From assembly GCA_002416505.1 (NCBI GenBank), contig DIAM01000020.1:258606-322605 (forward strand): a stretch of 64,000 bases of DNA, given 5' to 3'. The translations under genes were made by a program, and so were the position numbers. Origin of the DNA: Gammaproteobacteria bacterium UBA5078. GTDB taxonomy: Bacteria; Pseudomonadota; Gammaproteobacteria; Pseudomonadales; Pseudohongiellaceae. The notes under the pieces were generated by a model. It saw only the letters and a program-made list of their open reading frames with translations, was not told the origin of the DNA and made no database searches. Positions 10,445-21,340 of the stretch are shown here, piece after piece. Position 1 is the first letter of the stretch. Each line of letters starts with the position of its first letter.

Positions 10445-10801
10445 TTAGGATTTTGTGCCACGTTCGATGATCACGCCCACGTCTTTGGCGCCGGTCACTG
10501 CCCCGGGCTTGCCGACACGCAGCCGCAGCCATGGCACATCGAACTCTTCCAGTACGATCTGCGCGATGCTCTCCGCCATGGTCTCGAGCAGTAGAAACTC
10601 GCTCTCCTCAATGAAGGATATTAGGCGCTTTGAGATGCTCTTGTAGTCGAGCGTCTTATTGATGTCTTCGCTCGAGGCCGCCGCACGAATATCCGTGCCC
10701 ATCTCCAGATCGAGACTAACGGTCTGCTTACACTCGCGCTCCCAGTCGAAAATGCCGATCACGGTCTCGATGCGCAGATCGTGAATATAGACGATATCCA
10801 T
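10445..10801 (-). CDS. folB: Dihydroneopterin aldolase
   Basis: A 118-residue FolB that converts dihydroneopterin to 6-hydroxymethyl-dihydropterin and glycolaldehyde, the step just before FolK. It begins MDIVYIHDLRIETVIGIFDWERE, matching the family N-terminus, and includes the DYKSISKRLISFIEES helix, LLETMAE with the active-site Glu, and a C-terminal strand with the catalytic Lys (RVGKPGAVTGAKDVGVIIER). It precedes folK, and tsaD lies 37 bases upstream; both gaps are short enough for one operon. Confidence 0.95.
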   Translation of the reverse strand: MDIVYIHDLRIETVIGIFDWERECKQTVSLDLEMGTDIRAAASSEDINKTLDYKSISKRLISFIEESEFLLLETMAESIAQIVLEEFDVPWLRLRVGKPGAVTGAKDVGVIIERGTKS

Positions 10802-10838
10802 AGTTGAATTCCTCGTGTTGGCTAGCAGTTAGCTCGCG

Positions 10839-11891
10839 CTATTGCGGCGCCGACTGTCCTAGCGGCGGTAGGCTCGACAGTGGCCAGCGCGGCTTCACAT
10901 CGAGAGCGAGCGAGTCTGTCTCTCCCGCCAGCAGACGCTGACAGCCCGCATAAGCGATCATCGCACCGTTGTCGGTACAGAAGCGAGGCTGGGCATAGAA
11001 CAACTGTGCGCGTTCCTTCTCGACCATCGTTTGCAAGCCCGCGCGCAGCGCTAAATTCGCGCTCACGCCGCCGGCGATCACCAGCGTATTCAGGCCGGTC
11101 TGTTGCAGGGCGCGGCGACACTTGATGATAAAGGTCTGCACTACCGCATCTTCGAAGGCGAAGGCGATATCGGCCTTGTCCTGACGGGAGACCGCTTCTG
11201 GCGCCGCGGCGCTCGCGGCAGCGGCGAGCGTATTGCGCACGAAAGTCTTCAGGCCGCTGAAGCTAAAATCCAGACCGGGCCGATTCGTCATGGGCCGGGG
11301 AAATTGATAGAGCCCCGGCCTGCCTTCCAATGCCAAGGCCGCCACACGAGGGCCGCCTGGGTATTCTAAGTCGAGCATCTTGCCGACCTTGTCGAAGGCT
11401 TCTCCGGCGGCGTCATCCAAAGACTCGCCTAATAGGGAGTAGCGGCCGATGCCGTCGACCCGCACTAGCTGTGTGTGGCCACCCGAGACTAAGAGCGCGA
11501 CGAAGGGGAACTCGGGGGGTTGCGCCTCGAGCATGGGCGCCAACAGATGGCCCTCCATGTGATGAACGCCTATGGTCGGCACTCCCAGCGACATACCCAA
11601 TGCGCGCCCGATGCTGGCCCCCACCAATAATGCACCGACAAGCCCCGGACCAGCGGTATAGGCGATGCCGTCGATTGCGGAAAGCGGCGTATTGGCGGCC
11701 TGCAAAACCTCATGGATCAGCGGCAGCGCCTTGCGGATGTGGTCACGCGAGGCCAATTCCGGCACCACGCCGCCGAAGCGAGCATGGATGTCCACTTGAC
11801 TGAATAGACGATCGGCCAGCAGGCCGTCGGCGCTGTCATACACCGCGACACCGGTCTCGTCGCAAGAGGTCTCTATTCCTAACACTCGCAT
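10839..11891 (-). CDS. tsaD: tRNA N6-adenosine threonylcarbamoyltransferase TsaD
   Basis: A 350-residue universal t6A synthesis enzyme (YgjD/Gcp) that moves the threonylcarbamoyl group onto A37 of ANN-decoding tRNAs with TsaB and TsaE. Diagnostic features are the N-terminal [15 protein letters not shown], the metal motif HMEGH (111-115), [10 protein letters not shown], and the C-terminal [11 protein letters not shown] with [13 protein letters not shown]. It is divergent from rpsU, an arrangement conserved in many Gammaproteobacteria. It probably leads the tsaD-folB-folK operon. Confidence 0.96.
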   Translation of the reverse strand: MRVLGIETSCDETGVAVYDSADGLLADRLFSQVDIHARFGGVVPELASRDHIRKALPLIHEVLQAANTPLSAIDGIAYTAGPGLVGALLVGASIGRALGMSLGVPTIGVHHMEGHLLAPMLEAQPPEFPFVALLVSGGHTQLVRVDGIGRYSLLGESLDDAAGEAFDKVGKMLDLEYPGGPRVAALALEGRPGLYQFPRPMTNRPGLDFSFSGLKTFVRNTLAAAASAAAPEAVSRQDKADIAFAFEDAVVQTFIIKCRRALQQTGLNTLVIAGGVSANLALRAGLQTMVEKERAQLFYAQPRFCTDNGAMIAYAGCQRLLAGETDSLALDVKPRWPLSSLPPLGQSAPQ

Positions 11892-12211
11892 AAGCTTGAT
11901 CTATCTCGATGCCGTGGTGGCGGCCGTAAAGGCGTTGCTAGCCCTAGGAAGGCCCTAGGTCGGGGGCGCTCATAATATGCTAGCGGGCGCGGCCTTGGCC
12001 AGCCAAAGGGGGATTTATAGCCACGGATAGCGCGCCTTAGGAGGCTATTTTGGTTTCTAAACTATGAAATCTTTGCATTTATTGAAGCGCCGCATTAATA
12101 TGTGCCCCCTTTGATTTTAATGCCCAAACCTCGCAACATGCGTAGGGCGCGGGTTACGCTTTCGAACACGATTAACCAAATCAGCTAGATAAACGGGAAG
12201 GTGTGCATTTT
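11892..12211. promoter_or_regulatory. Divergent intergenic region between tsaD and rpsU
   Basis: About 320 bases with no plausible gene. It must hold the promoters for the leftward tsaD operon and the rightward rpsU-dnaG-rpoD operon. Base composition changes from GC-rich near tsaD to AT-rich in the 12,040-12,200 part, as expected for the rpsU promoter side. I could not pick -35/-10 pairs with confidence. In other Gammaproteobacteria this interval carries the main macromolecular-synthesis promoters. Confidence 0.5.
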
Positions 12212-12427
12212 ATGCCAATGGTAAAACTGAAAGAAAACGAGCCGTTTGACGTCGCTCTAAGAAGATTCAAGCGCTCATGCGAGAAAGCCGGCGTTTTGGC
12301 CGAAGTACGTCGCAAAGAATTCTACGAAAAGCCAACTGCAGCACGTAAGCGTAAAGCTGCGGCAGCGGTTAAGCGCCATCTGAAGAAGTTGCAGCGCGAA
12401 AACAAGAAGACCAAACGCTTCTATTAA
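12212..12427 (+). CDS. rpsU: Small ribosomal subunit protein bS21
   Basis: A 71-residue highly basic ribosomal protein of the 30S subunit, involved in initiation. The full family sequence pattern is present, from [20 protein letters not shown] to a C-terminus of KTKRFY. The ATG at 12,212 gives the canonical start; an in-frame GTG at 12,203 would add three residues not found in the family. The upstream GGGAAGG (about 12,194-12,200) can serve as ribosome binding site. It is the first gene of the macromolecular synthesis operon. Confidence 0.97.
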   Translation: MPMVKLKENEPFDVALRRFKRSCEKAGVLAEVRRKEFYEKPTAARKRKAAAAVKRHLKKLQRENKKTKRFY

Positions 12428-12512
12428 GACTTGCGAGCCCTAGCACCTCGAGATGGCATCAATAGCGCAGCCCGGATACCGGGCTTCGACCCAATCGATT
12501 AGCGGATAGCCA

Positions 12513-12971
12513 ATGTCAGAAAGCGCACTCAAGCAGCAACTAAGCAATGCCATGAAAGACGCCATGCGAGCCAAAGATAAGGCGCGCTTGGGTACCGTGC
12601 GCCTTGCCCTTGCCGAAATCAAGAAAATCGAAGTCGACGAGCGCATCGATCCGGATGACACGCGCATTATCGCCGTGCTCGAGAAGATGATTAAGCAGCG
12701 CCGCGAGTCTATCAAGCAGTACGAGGCGGGCAGCCGCCAGGATCTCGCCGATATCGAAAGCGCCGAGATCGAGGTCCTGCAGGAGTTCATGCCCAAGCCT
12801 CTGAGCGAAGCCGAGCTTAACGCTATTATCAGCCAAGCCATGCAGGATACCGGTGCTACGAGCATCGCCGACATGGGCAAGGTCATGGCCGCCGTGCGCC
12901 CCGCAGTGATTGGCCGTGCCGATATGGGCGCGATCAGCCAACAAATAAAACAGCAGCTTTCCCAAAGCTAA
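12513..12971 (+). CDS. GatB/YqeY domain-containing protein
   Basis: A 152-residue protein of the YqeY family, which resembles the tRNA-binding tail domain of GatB. It begins MSESALKQQLSNAMKDAMRAKDKARLG and holds a helical domain and the QEFMPKPLSEAEL motif. It is found between rpsU and dnaG in many bacteria. A tRNA-related role (tRNA-dependent amidation or proofreading) has been suggested for the family but is not established. It sits 85 bases after rpsU and 58 before dnaG. Confidence 0.92.
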   Translation: MSESALKQQLSNAMKDAMRAKDKARLGTVRLALAEIKKIEVDERIDPDDTRIIAVLEKMIKQRRESIKQYEAGSRQDLADIESAEIEVLQEFMPKPLSEAELNAIISQAMQDTGATSIADMGKVMAAVRPAVIGRADMGAISQQIKQQLSQS

Positions 12972-13029
12972 ATCTGCTGGCAAACTGCACTATCCCCAAG
13001 CTAAACCACACTCAGGATTGCGCAACGCC

Positions 13030-14868
13030 ATGGCCGGTTTGATCCCGCAAGCCTTCATCGATGATTTGCTTAGTCGTGTCGACATCGTCGACGTGATCGA
13101 CAAGCGCATCAAATTGCGCAAGACCGGCAAGAACTACTCCGCGCTGTGCCCCTTCCATACCGAGAAGTCCCCCTCCTTCAGCGTCGAACCCGAGAAGCAG
13201 TTCTACTACTGTTTCGGTTGCGGCGCCGGCGGCAATGCGCTGGGCTTCGTCATGGACTACGAGCGCATGGACTTCCCGCTGGCGGTGGAGACCCTGGCTG
13301 GCGACTATGGCCTGGCGGTACCACGCGAGGAGGGAGGCAAGGACGAGCAAACCCGCAGCGAGAGCAAGCTCATCCTAGAGGTGCTGGAGAAGAGCAATCA
13401 GTTCTATCAGAAGCAGCTGCGCTCCCACTCGCACAAGGCACGGGCGGTGGACTACCTCAAGAGTCGCGGCCTGACCGGCGTCATCGCGAAACACTTCGGC
13501 ATCGGCTTCGCCCCGCCCGGCTGGGACAATCTGCTCAACGCCGTGGGAGTCGATGAGACCCAGATCGACCTGCTCTTCAAGGCCGGCCTCATCATCAAGC
13601 GCGAGCAAGACGCCGCCCCGGGCAATGCCGCCGATCGCAAGAACGACGGCCAATATGACCGCTTCCGCGACCGCATCATCTTCCCGATCCGCGACTCGCG
13701 CGGCCGCGTGCTCGGCTTCGGCGGCAGGGTGCTAACCGACGAGAAGCCAAAATACCTGAACTCTCCCGAGACCCCCGTCTACCACAAGGCGAACGAACTC
13801 TACGGCCTCTACGAGGCGCGCCGCAGCAACCCCAAGCAGTCGCGCTTCATGATCGTGGAGGGCTATATGGATGTCGTGGCGCTGGCCCAGAACGGCATCG
13901 ACTGCGCCGTGGCCACGCTGGGCACCGCCACCAACGCCACTCACCTGACTAGGCTGTTCAAGATCGTCTCGGAGGTCATCTACTGCTTCGACGGGGATCA
14001 GGCCGGTCGCACTGCCGCGTGGCGCGGCATGCAGGCGACGCTGCCGATACTCGAAGACGGGCGCCAGGTGCGCTTCCTATTCCTGCCCGAGGGCGAGGAC
14101 CCAGACACGCTGGTGCGCAAGATCGGCAGGGACCGTTTCACGCAGTTGATGGACGACGCCACACCACTGGCGGACTTCTTCTTCAAGCACCTGTGCGAGG
14201 ACTTGAACCCAGACTCGATCGAGGGCAAGGCCAAGCTCAGCTCCCTTGCATTACCGCTGCTAAAACAGCTGCCTAAGGGCATTTACCGGCAGCTGATGAT
14301 CGACCAATTAGCCCGCATGGCGGGCGTTGAGAGCCGCTCCATAGAGGCCATGATGGGCAGCCCAGAGGTGGCGGCAGTCCAGAGTCAGAGCGACGATGAG
14401 CCGCCACCCTACCCAATGCCGCCGGAGGAGTCCTATCGCCCGCGTAGCCCCGCCAAGCCGAACCCGCCCAAGCCTGCGGACAAGGCGCTACCGCGCAGCC
14501 CCGGCCTGAAAGCCATCGAGCTGCTGCTGTACAAACCAGAGGTAGCGGCGGTTTTAGACAAGGATATGGAACTATTGCGGGAAAACGGCAACCAATATAC
14601 AGATTTATTGCTCGAACTCGTTGAATTAGTGAAGCTAGACCCCACAACTAACACCTATACAATGCTGGGCCATTGCTACGGCACCCCACTGGGGAATCAA
14701 CTCACGCAGTTGATGAAGAAAGAGAAGATCACACCGCTGGAAGGCATAAGCAGCGAGTTCCATTACTTGATCGATAGCCTCCTGTCCGATGCACAGAAGA
14801 AGCAATTAAAGAAACAATTAATGGCACAACTCGCACCACGCCTACGCTCCAGCAAGACAGACCCTTAG
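13030..14868 (+). CDS. dnaG: DNA primase DnaG
   Basis: A 612-residue replicative primase that makes RNA primers for the lagging strand together with DnaB. The CHC2 zinc ribbon has C40, H43, C61 and C64. The TOPRIM domain has VEGYMDVV with the catalytic Glu and the DGDQAG metal site. The C-terminal third is a DnaB-binding domain after a Pro-rich linker (PPPYPMPPEES, about residues 458-490). The ATG at 13,030 gives the family start MAGLIPQ; the TTG at 13,018 would add four residues and has no better site. It lies between the YqeY gene and rpoD, as in E. coli-type operons. Confidence 0.97.
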   Translation: MAGLIPQAFIDDLLSRVDIVDVIDKRIKLRKTGKNYSALCPFHTEKSPSFSVEPEKQFYYCFGCGAGGNALGFVMDYERMDFPLAVETLAGDYGLAVPREEGGKDEQTRSESKLILEVLEKSNQFYQKQLRSHSHKARAVDYLKSRGLTGVIAKHFGIGFAPPGWDNLLNAVGVDETQIDLLFKAGLIIKREQDAAPGNAADRKNDGQYDRFRDRIIFPIRDSRGRVLGFGGRVLTDEKPKYLNSPETPVYHKANELYGLYEARRSNPKQSRFMIVEGYMDVVALAQNGIDCAVATLGTATNATHLTRLFKIVSEVIYCFDGDQAGRTAAWRGMQATLPILEDGRQVRFLFLPEGEDPDTLVRKIGRDRFTQLMDDATPLADFFFKHLCEDLNPDSIEGKAKLSSLALPLLKQLPKGIYRQLMIDQLARMAGVESRSIEAMMGSPEVAAVQSQSDDEPPPYPMPPEESYRPRSPAKPNPPKPADKALPRSPGLKAIELLLYKPEVAAVLDKDMELLRENGNQYTDLLLELVELVKLDPTTNTYTMLGHCYGTPLGNQLTQLMKKEKITPLEGISSEFHYLIDSLLSDAQKKQLKKQLMAQLAPRLRSSKTDP

Positions 14869-14905
14869 GAAGAATCCGTAGCTAGCAAGCCTGGCAGTAT
14901 GGGGC

Positions 14906-14911
14906 TATAAT
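14906..14911 (+). promoter_or_regulatory. Possible -10 hexamer upstream of rpoD
   Basis: A perfect TATAAT lies 60 bases upstream of the rpoD ATG in the dnaG-rpoD gap. No good -35 match is visible at 16-18 bases spacing. An internal rpoD promoter here would match known organisation, where rpoD has its own promoter besides operon read-through. Confidence 0.45.
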
Positions 14912-14970
14912 GGCCGGCTCTTTTAAACACACGCACACTATTGGCCCCAAGCGGCCAAACACGGGGAAAC

Positions 14971-16866
<1,896 letters not shown>

Positions 16867-16873
16867 TTTAGAC

Positions 16874-16905
16874 TTTGCAGGAGCGGGCTTGCCCGCTCCT
16901 GCAAA
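16874..16905 (+). terminator. Perfect 15-bp hairpin after rpoD (REP-like terminator)
   Basis: Arms 16,874-16,888 and 16,891-16,905 are exact reverse complements with a 2-base spacer. It lies 8 bases past the rpoD stop and is followed by a short T-rich stretch (ATCTTT). The core GGAGCGGGCTTGCCCGCTCC closely resembles the REP palindromes scattered in Pseudomonas genomes. It probably ends the rpsU-rpoD transcript and may also be a member of a genome-wide repeat family. Confidence 0.8.
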
Positions 16906-16953
16906 TCTTTCGCGTTACTGCTCGCCTGCTTCGAAAACTTCCTAAGCAAAAAC

Positions 16954-18315
16954 CTACTGGCGCTCCATCAAGGGCGCGCTCACCCCTTCGATCCCCACCA
17001 AGCTTAGAGTCAACAGAAACGCCAATTGCGGTCCTAGATGCGAATTCTCGGGACTGTAGTATTCCTCTGGAGAATGCTCTCCGCCGCCAGAACCACCGCC
17101 CCCGATCGTGATGGCAGGAATGCCTACCGACATAGGGATATTGGAGTCCGTGCTCGAGGTGCGCAGTTGCTGAATGGGCGAACCCACTTCTCTATAGGCT
17201 AGCGCCGCCACCTGCACTAAGGGATTGCCCGCCGCAGTATTGCCAACCGGTCGGTCACCAATGAGCCGGAAGTTCACGGTGATCTCACCGTTGTTCTGCC
17301 ACCGCGCATTCTCTTCGGCTACCGCCAATGCCGTTACACTGCGCACACGCTCCTCCAATCTCGCCAACTCCGCGGCATCGTTGGAGCGCATGTCGAGTTC
17401 GAACACGGCATCGGCCGCAATCGAGTTGACCGAGGTGCCACCGCTGACGGTTCCTACGGTGAAGGTAGTCCTGGGTTCGCTAGGCACCTGCAGGTCGCCG
17501 ATCTTGGTAATCGCGCGGCCCATGGCATGAATGGCGCTGACTAGCCCGAAGGCGCTAAAGGAGTGGCCTCCGGGGCCAGTGAACTCCACCGCGAAGCGGC
17601 GACTGCCGGTGGCCCCAGTCGTGATGCGAGTCAGGCCAGAGCCATCGATAGAGACGAAGCCATCGATATCCGGATGATCTCGGAACACCGCCTTGATGCC
17701 GCGCAGGTCCCCCGGCCCCTCTTCCCCGACATTACCAACGAAGAGGATGTCGCCGACGGTAGGGATAGCACTGCTATTGATCGCGTCGATGAGGGTGAGT
17801 AGGACCGTCAGACCGCGCCCGTCATCGCTAATGCCCGGCGCATAGTAGCGACCGTCACGCATCTCTACCGTCACGTTGGTCTCTAAGGGGAACACCGTGT
17901 CGAGGTGGGCCGCGATGACGAATAGGGGGCCATCGCCACTGCCCTTGCGCAGCCCCAGTACATTGCCCTCACTATCGATATAGGCATCTTCGAGGCCACG
18001 ATCGCGCATCTGCTGCAGATAGTACTGCGCGCGCTCCTGCTCTTGAAAGGGCGGGGCGGGGATCTGCGTTAAACGCACCTGCTCTGCCAGCGTCTCGGGC
18101 TCGTTTGCGGCGATTCGTTCCAGCATCGCCTGCACGCGCGGGTCGCGCGATACCGCCGCGAAGCCTTGCACTACCGGCGCCGTCGCTGTGACCGGCCCGA
18201 TGCTCGTCTGCGCCTGTGCCGCTAAGGGCAAGGCAGCTATCAACAAGAGTGCACTGCTAAGCAGCTTAGAGTGGGTGCGGGAAAGGAACTGGGAACACGC
18301 TAGAAAACGGGGCAT
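16954..18315 (-). CDS. M20-family metallopeptidase, exported
   Basis: A 453-residue zinc peptidase of the M20 (ArgE/DapE/PepT) clan. An N-terminal signal peptide ends near AAQAQT. The metal site includes the AAHLDTVF motif (His and Asp ligands), the GISDDGRGL Asp, GNVGEEGPGDLRG with the catalytic Glu pair, and a C-terminal GGGSGGGEHSPEE His. A dimerisation-type insert starts near FTGPGGHSFSAFG. It likely trims peptides or dipeptides in the periplasm. Substrate specificity is not readable. It converges with rpoD. Confidence 0.88.
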   Translation of the reverse strand: MPRFLACSQFLSRTHSKLLSSALLLIAALPLAAQAQTSIGPVTATAPVVQGFAAVSRDPRVQAMLERIAANEPETLAEQVRLTQIPAPPFQEQERAQYYLQQMRDRGLEDAYIDSEGNVLGLRKGSGDGPLFVIAAHLDTVFPLETNVTVEMRDGRYYAPGISDDGRGLTVLLTLIDAINSSAIPTVGDILFVGNVGEEGPGDLRGIKAVFRDHPDIDGFVSIDGSGLTRITTGATGSRRFAVEFTGPGGHSFSAFGLVSAIHAMGRAITKIGDLQVPSEPRTTFTVGTVSGGTSVNSIAADAVFELDMRSNDAAELARLEERVRSVTALAVAEENARWQNNGEITVNFRLIGDRPVGNTAAGNPLVQVAALAYREVGSPIQQLRTSSTDSNIPMSVGIPAITIGGGGSGGGEHSPEEYYSPENSHLGPQLAFLLTLSLVGIEGVSAPLMERQ

Positions 18316-18338
18316 CGATTATACCTTTACTGGGTTTA

Positions 18339-18611
18339 TTAGTTGGCCGGCGCACCTGGTCGAATCGACTGAATGATGTCCGAAGCTTCACGGGCTAAGC
18401 GCTCGCGCTGGTTTACCGTCAAACAGACGAACTGAGGAAGATTCGATCCGGTAACCCGCTCTCGCTCACACACCAATTTTTCGCCCTCGCTGGAGACCGT
18501 CGCATTGTAGCGCTCTACGTCTGCCTGCGTACGAATGGGGCGATCGTTGGGATCCACAGGGACACACGCGTTTAGCAAAACCATCACAGAGATCAAGAGA
18601 CACATTTTCAT
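18339..18611 (-). CDS. Small predicted lipoprotein
   Basis: A 90-residue protein with a lipoprotein signal: a short basic start, a hydrophobic run and the lipobox LLNAC with Cys16 as lipidation site. The mature part is polar and has two further Cys (in LVCERE and FVCLTV), which could form a disulfide. I do not recognise a family. It lies 23 bases upstream of the M20 gene on the same strand, so the two may be co-transcribed. Confidence 0.65.
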   Translation of the reverse strand: MKMCLLISVMVLLNACVPVDPNDRPIRTQADVERYNATVSSEGEKLVCERERVTGSNLPQFVCLTVNQRERLAREASDIIQSIRPGAPAN

Positions 18612-18972
18612 AGCGACTAACTCTCAATTGGCAGCGAGCGAATCTCGGCGCAAAGACGTAATCTACACGAACTTGAAAACCCGGGGTACTAATAAATCCC
18701 CGGCGGCAACGGCCCGCCCTGCAGGTGCCCACGCTCGGCTTTTGCCCAACGCGAAAGTAATTTAAACCCCGTCATTGTGAGCAGCAGGTCGAACACTATC
18801 GCTCCCAAGCTCGGTCGATCGCTCACCACTGCCCCGCCCTGTGACAATTGCTCACGATTTGAGATTTAAAACAGGACGCGCCGAGAAGGGTTTCGTGATA
18901 TTTTGCGGCGCGACCACGAAGGTCGCTCTAAGTAAGCCCAAGAATTCAATATAGTCATAGGCGGAGATTTCT
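18612..18972. other. Divergent intergenic region before the DUF5916 gene
   Basis: About 360 bases without a supported gene. It separates the leftward lipoprotein gene from the rightward DUF5916 gene and must hold both promoters. A GGCGGAG sequence just before 18,973 is a fair ribosome binding site. I see no strong operator palindrome. Confidence 0.5.
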
Positions 18973-21246
18973 ATGCGTTTTCCCAGATTAATAGCTGCTC
19001 TGGCAGCCCTCGTGCTCAGCAGCATTGCCACCCTCGTTATCGCAGCGGACAGCTTATCGAGCATTTCGATTCCTCAGATCAATCAAGAGCCTACGCTAGC
19101 GGACTTCGCGGGCATGAGCCCAGCGACGGCGCTCGCCAGACAGATGACCAAGATCGAAGGCTTCGTGCAGCGCGAGCCGATCGATGGCGCGGCCGCGACG
19201 CAGCGCACCGAAGTCTATGTGGGCTATGACCAGAGCAAACTCTACGCGGTGTTTCTCGCCTTCGACTCTAACCCCGAGTTGATTCGCGCGAACCTCGCCT
19301 CACGCGAGAACATCAGCGGCGACGACAGCGTCGAGATCACCATCGACACCTTCAACGACCAGCGTACCGCCTACACCTTCCGAGTCACGCCACTGGGCAT
19401 GCAATGGGATGCACGTTGGACCGAGGGCTTCTCGAACCGCGCCGGCTTCGATACCACGTGGGAAGCCGTATGGGATAGCGATGGCGAGGTAAACGATAAG
19501 GGTTATATGGTCAGCATCGCCGTGCCGCTGCGCGGCCTGCGTTTCCCTGCCAACTCCGAACAGCTGTGGCGCGTGCAAGTAGGCCGTCAGATTCCGCGCC
19601 TGAGCGAGGAGAGCTTCTGGCCACCCTATTCCATCTCTGTCGATGGCCGCCTGAACCAGACCGCCATGCTAACCGGCATCCGCGACGTCTCCCCCGGCAG
19701 CAACACCCAGATCACGCCCTTCGTGTTCGCGCGTAATGTAGACGCCTTAGACAATCGCGCACTCGGCGGCCCTAAGTTTCAGTCGGAGTCGGAATACGAT
19801 GTCGGAGTAGACGCCAAGTTCGTCATCAATGACTCTTGGGTGCTAGACCTCACACTCAACCCAGACTTCTCTCAGGTCGAGTCCGACGAACCGCAGGTGA
19901 CCGTCAATGAGCGCTTCGAGGTGCAATACCCTGAGCGTCGCCCCTTCTTCGTCGAGAACGCCGACTTCTTCGCCACCGACTCTATCCTGCTCTTCACCCG
20001 CCGCATCATCGACCCGGAAGGCGGCCTGCGTTTCACCGGCCGCAGCGGCCCTTGGGGCGTGGGTACGATGCTGATGAACGATGAGGCACCCGGCCTCAAT
20101 CGCAATGCAGGTGACCCCCTCAACGGCGAGAAAGCCACGATCGGCGTGCTGCGCGTATTCCGCGACCTCAGCGATCAGGATCGCGTGGGCTTCACCCTCA
20201 CAGACCGCGAACTACTCGACGGCTATAACCTCGTGGGTAGTGTGGACGGCAAGTTCCGTTTCAACCAGAACTGGGTGACGAACCTCGAGTACATCACCAC
20301 GGAGACCGAGCCTACCCTTGGCGGCCGCACCATCAGCGGCGATCAACGCAACATCCGCCTCGACCGCGTGGGCCGCACCTTCAATACCCACTTTCACTTC
20401 GTCGACACAGATGCCGACTTCCGCACGCAACTGGGCTTCCAGAATCGTTTCTTCAAGTCGGACATCTCTGGCATCCACTGGCGTAGCAGCATGAACTACT
20501 ACCCGGAGAATTCGGCGCTAACCAGCTGGAGCCCCGCAGTGATGGTCGTATACCAAGACGACAAGGCAGGCGTGAAGGTGTATTCCGAGCTTTCGCCCTC
20601 GGTGACTTGGAGTTTCCCTACTAGCCGCATCACGATCGGCGCACAGGACGTGACCGAAGTGCTGCGTACGCAAGACTTCGCAGGCTTGCCACGCGCGCAG
20701 GCTTACGACTACGGCAACTTCAGCGCCAACTATCGCAACTCGGTGCTGAGCAGCCTCACAGTCGACTTAAGCTACCGCCAGGGCGACGCGCTCAACCTCG
20801 TGCCACGTGCCGGCTTCCTGCCCTACGTCGCAGACACTAACCGTACCGACATCAGCGTGCTGTTCCGCCCCATCGAGCGCCTGCGCATCGATAACTCCTA
20901 TGTCCGCACCGAGCTAGACGGCGGCAAGGTGTTCAGCAATGAGATCTTGCGCAGCAGCTGGAACTATCAGTTTACTCGCGAGATGTCCCTGCGTTTTATC
21001 GCGCAGTATGAGAACACCGATGCCGGTCAGTTCACGCGCCTGAAGGATGACAAGAATATGAACTTCGACATCCTGTTGCGCTACGTGCTCAACCCTTGGT
21101 CGGCGTTGTACTTCGGTTACAACACGAACCAGAGCAACTTCGACATCATCGAAACCGAAGGCGTTCGCGAAGTGGTCACCACCGACGACCTCAAGCGCGA
21201 CGGCAGCCAGTTCTTCGTGAAGTTCTCGTATATGTTCCAACGCTAA
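18973..21246 (+). CDS. DUF5916 / CBM9-like domain outer-membrane protein
   Basis: A 757-residue exported protein. A signal peptide (about residues 1-25) is followed by a CBM9-like beta-sandwich (about 40-210; ETYVGYDQSKLYAVFLAFDSNP-type strand, then ISGDDSVEITIDTF). The rest has alternating-residue beta strands typical of a barrel, ending in FSYMFQR, close to an outer-membrane C-terminal signature. The linker FEVQYPERRPFFVENADFF is a hallmark of DUF5916 proteins. Function is unknown. These are common in marine Gammaproteobacteria and Bacteroidetes, often with secreted peptidases or TonB receptors. It has its own terminator. Confidence 0.85.
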   Translation: MRFPRLIAALAALVLSSIATLVIAADSLSSISIPQINQEPTLADFAGMSPATALARQMTKIEGFVQREPIDGAAATQRTEVYVGYDQSKLYAVFLAFDSNPELIRANLASRENISGDDSVEITIDTFNDQRTAYTFRVTPLGMQWDARWTEGFSNRAGFDTTWEAVWDSDGEVNDKGYMVSIAVPLRGLRFPANSEQLWRVQVGRQIPRLSEESFWPPYSISVDGRLNQTAMLTGIRDVSPGSNTQITPFVFARNVDALDNRALGGPKFQSESEYDVGVDAKFVINDSWVLDLTLNPDFSQVESDEPQVTVNERFEVQYPERRPFFVENADFFATDSILLFTRRIIDPEGGLRFTGRSGPWGVGTMLMNDEAPGLNRNAGDPLNGEKATIGVLRVFRDLSDQDRVGFTLTDRELLDGYNLVGSVDGKFRFNQNWVTNLEYITTETEPTLGGRTISGDQRNIRLDRVGRTFNTHFHFVDTDADFRTQLGFQNRFFKSDISGIHWRSSMNYYPENSALTSWSPAVMVVYQDDKAGVKVYSELSPSVTWSFPTSRITIGAQDVTEVLRTQDFAGLPRAQAYDYGNFSANYRNSVLSSLTVDLSYRQGDALNLVPRAGFLPYVADTNRTDISVLFRPIERLRIDNSYVRTELDGGKVFSNEILRSSWNYQFTREMSLRFIAQYENTDAGQFTRLKDDKNMNFDILLRYVLNPWSALYFGYNTNQSNFDIIETEGVREVVTTDDLKRDGSQFFVKFSYMFQR

Positions 21247-21265
21247 ACCGCGCTCTTTGCGGTAT

Positions 21266-21307
21266 AAAAAAAGGCGGGCCTCTTTATGAGTGCCCGCCTT
21301 TTTTTTT
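21266..21307. terminator. Bidirectional rho-independent terminator
   Basis: GGCGGGC arms (21,271-21,279 with 21,292-21,300, 9 bp including AA/TT) enclose a 12-base loop. A run of A precedes and T9 follows, so it can end both the rightward DUF5916 transcript and the leftward IorAB transcript that finishes at 21,341. Confidence 0.92.
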
Positions 21308-21340
21308 CGACTTCCTTGTCGAGTGTCTTACCGACCTTGT

